This document shows positions 5,138 to 9,042 of a stretch of 9,042 nucleotides of DNA, piece after piece (position 1 is the first letter of the stretch; every line of letters starts with the position of its first letter). The DNA comes from Candidatus Nomurabacteria bacterium (GTDB taxonomy: Bacteria; Patescibacteriota; Minisyncoccia; Phycocordibacterales; UBA9973): assembly GCA_943354525.1 (NCBI GenBank), contig CALRCI010000024.1:1-9042 (forward strand), read 5' to 3'. Under the pieces are notes generated by a model. That model was not told where the DNA came from, did not search any database, and saw only the letters and a list, made by a program, of their open reading frames with translations. The position numbers and the translations under genes are program-made.

Positions 5138-6046
5138 ATGAAATCATTTCTTGCAAGCATCCATGGGAAGAACGTTATTCTAATCTGTGTTCTCTGTGCC
5201 CTTTTCGCTGTAGTTGGTTTAAGTGAATATCGCTACGAGCGGCTTTCTGCTCATGTCCACACTCTAGAATCATCACTCAATGATACGACTGGCAATCTGA
5301 CGGGCCGAATCACGACCATCAACGATCAGCTCAGCAAGACTACTGATATGACCAACATCATCAGCGATGCACTGCTCACCGAACAGCGGCGCACTGGTGC
5401 CGTCGCCGAGCAAGTTGGCAACGTCACGAACACGGTCGGCGCGCTCGAGAAGCTCGCGAAGACTGATCCAGAGCTCTTGAAAAAATACTCGAAAGTCTAT
5501 TTCCTCAACGAGCATTACATCCCCGCCTCGCTCGTTCTGATCGATAAAAGTTATCTCTACAATCCTGCGAACACGCAGCAATTTCACGGCAGCGCATACG
5601 CACATCTCTCCGGACTTATCGATGCAGCCATCGCCGAACACGTCACTCTCAAAGTATTGTCAGCATATCGCTCCTTCGGCACGCAGAGCACGCTGAAGAA
5701 AAGTTATCAGCTGACCTACGGCGCCGGCACGGCCAATCAATTCTCAGCTGATCAGGGCTACTCAGAACATCAGCTCGGCACGGCGCTTGATTTCACGACA
5801 CCAGCAATCGGCGACACATTCTCGAACTTTGATGCGAGTCCTGAATACGCATGGCTCTCGAACAACGCTTACAAATATGGTTTCGTCATCTCGTATCCGA
5901 AAGGCAATGCGTACTACGAATTCGAACCATGGCATTGGCGCTATGTCGGCGTCGCGCTAGCAACAGAACTCCACAACACCAACAAATATTTCTACGATAT
6001 GGATCAGCGCGCCATCGACGCCTACCTCTCGAGAATTTTCGATTAG
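5138..6046 (+). CDS. vanY: Membrane-anchored D-alanyl-D-alanine carboxypeptidase (VanY, M15B)
   Basis: A 302-residue envelope enzyme expected to trim the terminal D-Ala of peptidoglycan stem peptides. A single membrane helix (about 13-28, NVILICVLCALFAVVG) anchors it, followed by a likely coiled coil (about 31-108) that holds the enzyme away from the membrane. The M15B domain covers about 125-300: LSAYRSFGTQ (substrate-side SxYRS), SEHQLGTALDF with zinc ligands H211 and D218, and EPWHWRYVG with catalytic E263 and zinc ligand H266. All key residues are present, so it should be active. Its only cysteines (C17 to C20 region) lie in the membrane helix. No terminator separates it from the next gene, which has its own -10. 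VanY here names the family; nothing suggests vancomycin resistance. Confidence 0.9.
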   Translation: MKSFLASIHGKNVILICVLCALFAVVGLSEYRYERLSAHVHTLESSLNDTTGNLTGRITTINDQLSKTTDMTNIISDALLTEQRRTGAVAEQVGNVTNTVGALEKLAKTDPELLKKYSKVYFLNEHYIPASLVLIDKSYLYNPANTQQFHGSAYAHLSGLIDAAIAEHVTLKVLSAYRSFGTQSTLKKSYQLTYGAGTANQFSADQGYSEHQLGTALDFTTPAIGDTFSNFDASPEYAWLSNNAYKYGFVISYPKGNAYYEFEPWHWRYVGVALATELHNTNKYFYDMDQRAIDAYLSRIFD

Positions 6047-6054
6047 CGCATCTA

Positions 6055-6063
6055 TGCTATACT
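6055..6063 (+). promoter_or_regulatory. Extended -10 (TGCTATACT) for 6095-6661
   Basis: It has the same sequence as the -10 at 2905-2913, but the ATG is 31 bases further on, giving a leader of about 25 bases without a clear Shine-Dalgarno. It is the exception to the leaderless pattern. Confidence 0.55.
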
Positions 6064-6094
6064 GGCGGTGTTATCAGATTAATCTCATTCTCAT

Positions 6095-6661
6095 ATGAAA
6101 AAACTTCTCATCATCACTAGTATCCTCATTTCCGCCGCACTCGCTCACACGGCTCACGCACTGACCAAGCCCGTCGTCGGTATATCCGTACTTGCCAAGT
6201 GCGGCAATATCATGGCGCCCTGCAGCGGCACGACGATCTTCACAACGACCACTGATCAGAACGGCGCATTCAAATTCTCAGGCGTTTCCAATCCCGGCAA
6301 GACATTCACAATCTACGTCGGTGAAGGCGAAAACACCGCACTCGGTACGATTTCCGGCGACCGTGATGTAATCTCTGGCCGGGTCATGCTCGACCTCGAC
6401 GACACCGCTCCGACTACGGCATCAGTATTGAATTCCGTAACGTCAGCGACCATACAGAATCAGTGGACTCCCGAGAAAATCGCTCGTCTCAAAACCCTCT
6501 TAGCTCTCTATTCGCCGACACTTGGTACCACGGATATTACTCAGATTGATCAGGCAACTATCCGACTCGCCATCAAGAAATTCCAAGCACACTACGGCAT
6601 TACCCAGACCGGCACCATCGGCCCACTGACGATGAAGAAGATCAATGACCTCTTGAAATAG
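6095..6661 (+). CDS. Secreted peptidoglycan-binding protein with N-terminal beta domain
   Basis: A 188-residue exported protein. The signal peptide is about 1-22 (KKLLIITSILISAALAHTAHA). Residues 25-105 form a beta-rich region with TTDQNGAFKFSGVSNPGKTFTIYVGEGE, which resembles a carboxypeptidase-regulatory-like (transthyretin-type) fold. A C-terminal PG_binding_1 domain covers about 127-188: RLKTLLALYSP, IDQATIRLAIKKFQAHYGI and GTIGPLTMKKINDLLK. Its only two cysteines, C36 and C43, lie in the N-terminal domain and could form a disulfide made by the nearby DsbA/DsbB. The domain order is the reverse of the protein at 3405-4037 (binding domain first there, last here). It probably sits in the cell wall as a binding or scaffold protein. 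Confidence 0.85.
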   Translation: MKKLLIITSILISAALAHTAHALTKPVVGISVLAKCGNIMAPCSGTTIFTTTTDQNGAFKFSGVSNPGKTFTIYVGEGENTALGTISGDRDVISGRVMLDLDDTAPTTASVLNSVTSATIQNQWTPEKIARLKTLLALYSPTLGTTDITQIDQATIRLAIKKFQAHYGITQTGTIGPLTMKKINDLLK

Positions 6662-6663
6662 TA

Positions 6664-6701
6664 AAAATGCCTAGTCCGCCAGCTGGCGGACTAGGCATTT
6701 T
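6664..6701. terminator. 38-base perfect palindrome, bidirectional terminator
   Basis: Both arms (19 bases: AAAATGCCTAGTCCGCCAG and its complement) match without a mismatch, with AGCT at the centre. It lies between the convergent genes ending at 6661 and 6716 and has A/T ends for both directions, although the T run is only four. The GTCCGCCAGCTGGCGGAC core may be a dispersed element of this genome. Confidence 0.85.
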
Positions 6702-6715
6702 GTGTATCTGATTTC

Positions 6716-7366
6716 TTATTTGAGCAATACGTCGATCTGCGCCTTGAGACCGTCCACCGTCATTCCCTGATCTACTTCTTTGCCATTGAGAAACACTGTC
6801 GGCGTGTGATCGAGATTGAGAGCGGCGGCGTCTTTCTGGTCAGCGGCAATAGCGGCTGCGAATTTTTTGCCGGTGATATCTGATTTGAACTTCGTCACAT
6901 TGAGACTAAGTGACTGCGCGTATCCGGCAAAAATTGCAGATGGATCGGCGACGTCACTCCACTCACTCTGATGTTCATAGAGCATATCATGCATTTCCCA
7001 GTACTTGCCCTGCGCACCGGCAGCCTCAGCAGCTTCGGCTGAGATCAGTGCATTCGCATGCTGCGGCAACGGGAAATTACGGAAGACGAAGCTGAATTTC
7101 GGATTATTCTTATAGGCGTCGATAACTTGCTTCAGCATTGGATGCACCATGCCGCAGGCCGGACATTGGTAATCACCGAATTCTACCATGACGACTGTAG
7201 CATCTGCCGAACCAGTCGTATGGCTGTCCGCACGCACGAGCAACGACGCATCACCGACTGTCTTCGGCCCATTCGCAGCTGGAGTTTTCCAGACGATGAG
7301 CGCGAAGATGATAATGAACGCAAGTGCGATACCACCAACGATACAACTTTCCTTACTTATTTTCAT
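6716..7366 (-). CDS. dsbA: DsbA-like membrane-anchored thiol:disulfide oxidoreductase
   Basis: A 216-residue protein that introduces disulfides into exported proteins. One N-terminal membrane helix (about 8-26) anchors it outside the cytoplasm. The thioredoxin-like domain (about 40-216) has VVMVEFGDYQCPACGMVHP with active site C68-P-A-C71, FVFRNFPLP before the inserted helical domain (about 103-165), and the cis-proline loop HTPTVFLNG (T188-P189). Its closest family is the BdbD/DsbA-like thioredoxin_4 type. No other cysteines occur outside the anchor (C8). The start codon overlaps the 3' end of the DsbB gene by 14 bases, so translation is coupled, and its redox partner is encoded just upstream. 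Transcription ends at the palindrome 6664-6701. Confidence 0.93.
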   Translation of the reverse strand: MKISKESCIVGGIALAFIIIFALIVWKTPAANGPKTVGDASLLVRADSHTTGSADATVVMVEFGDYQCPACGMVHPMLKQVIDAYKNNPKFSFVFRNFPLPQHANALISAEAAEAAGAQGKYWEMHDMLYEHQSEWSDVADPSAIFAGYAQSLSLNVTKFKSDITGKKFAAAIAADQKDAAALNLDHTPTVFLNGKEVDQGMTVDGLKAQIDVLLK

Positions 7367-7778
7367 AAAAATTTTTTTTATATCGATACATTAATAATAT
7401 AACTGCCGTAAATGCCAAAAATGACAGGAACGGAATCGTGACAAATCCAAACCATTCAATATATTTGGTAGTACATGATACACCGGTGACACAGGGAGCA
7501 AGCGAATCCGGAATTATTTTCCAATAGAGTAGATTGTGATACGCGGCAATCAGCCAGCCGATGACAGCGAGCGGCAGTGCATAGCGATACACTTTCGCGT
7601 CTTTCTTCAGAATAGCGATACCGAGAATGAAGACAAGCGGATACATGAAGATACGCTGATACCAACACAACACACACGGTGGGAATCCACGAACATTACT
7701 GAAATACAGGCTTCCGAACATCGCGGCCAAAGAGACGGCCCATGCGAGATAGAGTGCATGCTTTTTTATACATTGCAT
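7353..7778 (-). CDS. dsbB: DsbB/BdbC-family disulfide bond formation protein
   Basis: A 141-residue integral membrane protein that re-oxidises DsbA and passes electrons to quinone. Four hydrophobic segments are visible (about 8-26, 43-57, 66-83, 110-131). The first redox pair is C35-V-L-C38 within GFPPCVLCWYQR, the classic BdbC motif; the second pair, C96 and C102, lies in the external loop APCVTGVSCTTKYIEWFG. The length fits the BdbC type. It is the first gene of a dsbB-dsbA operon, overlapping dsbA by 14 bases, an economical arrangement that keeps the two partners together. The start is supported by an extended -10 six bases upstream. Confidence 0.93.
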   Translation of the reverse strand: MQCIKKHALYLAWAVSLAAMFGSLYFSNVRGFPPCVLCWYQRIFMYPLVFILGIAILKKDAKVYRYALPLAVIGWLIAAYHNLLYWKIIPDSLAPCVTGVSCTTKYIEWFGFVTIPFLSFLAFTAVILLMYRYKKNFYENK

Positions 7779-7784
7779 GAGGAA

Positions 7785-7793
7785 ATTATATCA
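7785..7793 (-). promoter_or_regulatory. Extended -10 (TGATATAAT), leaderless, for dsbB-dsbA
   Basis: On the minus strand TG-A-TATAAT is a perfect consensus, followed by ttcctc and then ATG 7778. It diverges from the -10 of the protease gene at 7813-7821. Confidence 0.7.
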
Positions 7794-7812
7794 TGAAAAC
7801 TCGGGTGGCGCA

Positions 7813-7821
7813 TGATATCAT
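7813..7821 (+). promoter_or_regulatory. Extended -10 (TGATATCAT), leaderless, for the matrixin-like gene
   Basis: TG-A-TATCAT, then agaact, then ATG 7828. Start codons of the divergent dsbB and protease genes are 49 bases apart, so the promoters are close enough to interfere with each other. Confidence 0.65.
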
Positions 7822-7827
7822 AGAACT

Positions 7828-8787
7828 ATGCGAAAAACGCCTTTTGCCAAACACGTCTCTGCCATCATCAGTCTCATGCTCCTCATCGGCATTGCCGTCG
7901 CGGCATATCACTACCGCCAAAAAATCTCTGATATCGTGCATCTGCTCGTAGCCAAGATCGAACCCTGCGCTCGTCCGATCACCTATTCGCTCGGAACATT
8001 TGATCCGCGCTTCGGACTTTCCAAACAGCAATTTCTCGCCACACTGACCAAAGCAGAAGCTGTTTGGGAAACTCCTATGAAGCGCAATTTCTTCGAATAC
8101 GTACCGACTGGCGGAATGGTGACTGTGAATCTGACGTATGACTACCGCCAAGAAGCCACTGCCACACTCGGCAAACTCGGCATTGTCATTCACCAAGACA
8201 AGGCGACCTATGACACGCTCCGCACGAAATATAATTCCCTGATGAAAGAGTACACTGCGGTAAAAGCTAGAATAGATTCGCGCATCATTACGCTCGATGC
8301 ACGCAAGAAAAAATACGAAGCCGATGTCGAGTATTGGAACGCACAAGGCGGTGCCCCGCATGATACGTATGTCAGTCTGCAAGCCGAAGCGGCAGCGATC
8401 AACGCCGAGGCGGCGTCCATCAATCAGAGTTCTGCGGCACTTTCCGCTGTGATAAACAACATAAATGCGACCGCGACCGTGCTCAACTCCCTCGCCAGCG
8501 AACTCAATCTGACAGTGAATAGATACAACACCGTGGGTTCTTCCGTCGGCTCAGAATTCAGCGAAGGAGAATACATCCAGAACGGAACCGTGCAATCAAT
8601 CAATATTTATCAATACGACAATTCCGGCAAACTCACGCGCGTCCTCGCCCACGAACTCGGCCACGCGCTCGGACTCGAACATGTCGATGATCCGAAGGCC
8701 ATCATGTACCGGCTCAACGAAGGCGTGAATTCGACATTGACCAGCGCTGACATTTTTGCCGTCAAAACGCTCTGCCATATCAAATGA
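7828..8787 (+). CDS. Membrane-anchored matrixin-like zinc metalloprotease with coiled-coil insertion
   Basis: A 319-residue protein with one N-terminal membrane helix (about 10-27) and the rest outside. The zinc site is LAHELGHALGLEH: H275, E276, H279 and H285, the extended metzincin HExxHxxGxxH motif, followed by the Met-turn residue M293 in AIMYRL. Residues about 48-106 (ARPITYSLGTFDPRFGLSKQ..., VTVNLTYDY) look like the first strands and helix of a matrixin-type domain. Between them and the zinc helix lies a long helical, probably coiled-coil stretch (about 107-235, Ala- and Asn-rich). The only cysteines are C47 and C316, at the two ends of the folded region. It overlaps the next gene by 4 bases (ATGA). 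Target proteins are unknown; envelope or surface protein cleavage is the natural guess. Confidence 0.85.
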   Translation: MRKTPFAKHVSAIISLMLLIGIAVAAYHYRQKISDIVHLLVAKIEPCARPITYSLGTFDPRFGLSKQQFLATLTKAEAVWETPMKRNFFEYVPTGGMVTVNLTYDYRQEATATLGKLGIVIHQDKATYDTLRTKYNSLMKEYTAVKARIDSRIITLDARKKKYEADVEYWNAQGGAPHDTYVSLQAEAAAINAEAASINQSSAALSAVINNINATATVLNSLASELNLTVNRYNTVGSSVGSEFSEGEYIQNGTVQSINIYQYDNSGKLTRVLAHELGHALGLEHVDDPKAIMYRLNEGVNSTLTSADIFAVKTLCHIK

Positions 8788-9042
8788 AAAATTTTACTAA
8801 CAAAGAAATAAAGCTTTTGCATAGCCTGAAGACTCCGGCAAAAATTCAGGATTTCATAAATTCAATTCCGATAAATTTCGAGAACGACGGCGAGACCTGC
8901 CGCTCCCCGCTCGAGACGCTTCGCGCTGGCAAAGCGCACTGTATCGAAGGTGCATTTCTGGCTGCATATATTCTCTCGCTTCACGGACACAAACCGCTGC
9001 TGCTTGATTTGAAAGTTGCAAATTCCAACGATAACGACTTCG
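8784..9042 (+). CDS. Transglutaminase-like family protein (5' part only)
   Basis: ATG 8784 overlaps the protease stop (ATGA), so the two are translationally coupled. 86 residues are visible before the window ends. TPAKIQDFINSIPINFENDG, then SPLETLRAGKAHCIEGAFLAAYILSLHGHKPLLLDLKV, fit a family of small proteins related to transglutaminase-like cysteine enzymes. In that family the K-A-H-C-I-E-G-A segment puts a conserved cysteine (C53) at the start of a helix, and a His-containing motif would be expected further on, outside the window. There is no signal peptide, so it is probably cytoplasmic. The family call is from memory, and the missing C-terminal half is needed to confirm a Cys-His-Asp triad. 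Confidence 0.65.
   Translation, partial: MKNFTNKEIKLLHSLKTPAKIQDFINSIPINFENDGETCRSPLETLRAGKAHCIEGAFLAAYILSLHGHKPLLLDLKVANSNDNDF

Noticed and set aside
5273..5641. Minus-strand frame inside the VanY-like gene
   Set aside because: It is antisense to a gene with all catalytic motifs and reads as a shadow of its codon pattern.
6068..6082. Four-codon GTG-initiated leader frame before 6095
   Set aside because: It is too short to distinguish from chance, and the spacing from the -10 is four bases, not the six seen at other genes.
7058..7402. Plus-strand frames over dsbA
   Set aside because: They are antisense to an intact DsbA with CPAC and cis-Pro motifs; their translations are Arg/His-rich shadow sequence.
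7786..8382. Long minus-strand frame (198 codons) over the protease gene
   Set aside because: The plus-strand gene has HExxHxxGxxH, a Met-turn, a membrane anchor and a promoter; the antisense product matches nothing.
1..9042. tRNA genes and CRISPR arrays
   Set aside because: No T-loop-like GTTCRA context in a cloverleaf arrangement and no regularly spaced direct repeats were found on reading both strands.

Overview
The gene content and style suggest a Candidatus Patescibacteria (CPR) genome, probably Parcubacteria-like. The window has many short genes, small secreted peptidoglycan-binding proteins with a C-terminal beta domain, a compact dsbB-dsbA pair, a VanY-type peptidase, a matrixin-like protease and a leaderless promoter style. 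This is an inference from gene content; no rRNA or marker gene is present to prove it.

Layout. 1-261 is the 3' end of an unrecognised gene. 271-832 is a Nudix hydrolase whose reading frame is broken at a run of nine G. 883-2145 is an AT-rich, abutting two-gene unit: an Abi_C-type protein with an RNxxSxAH motif, then a small protein with an RNHLEH motif. Both motifs fit the HEPN RNase signature, so this is a candidate defence or toxin unit. 2216-2623 (minus) is a small one-pass membrane protein, also AT-rich. 2661-2885 (minus) is a short YdeI-family protein, divergent from a 66-residue two-helix membrane protein (2920-3120). 3231-3356 is a tiny, very basic protein (about 39% K+R) with its own promoter, a leader hairpin and a strong bidirectional terminator.

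From 3405 onward the window is mostly about the cell envelope: a secreted PG-binding/Fn3-like protein (minus), a HAD phosphatase of the 5'-deoxyribonucleotidase type, a membrane-anchored coiled-coil D,D-carboxypeptidase (VanY/M15B), a second secreted PG-binding protein, a dsbB-dsbA thiol oxidation operon (minus), a membrane-anchored matrixin-like zinc protease whose catalytic domain is split by a long helical insertion, and the start of a transglutaminase-like gene. The two exported proteins flanking dsbBA have exactly two cysteines each and are natural candidate clients of the Dsb pair.

The most striking pattern is regulatory. Eight genes have a TAnnnT -10 hexamer followed by exactly six bases and then ATG; six of these also have the TG of an extended -10. 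With a sigma-70-like polymerase, +1 falls on the A of ATG, so these mRNAs should be leaderless. No tRNA, rRNA, CRISPR array, insertion sequence or origin was found.
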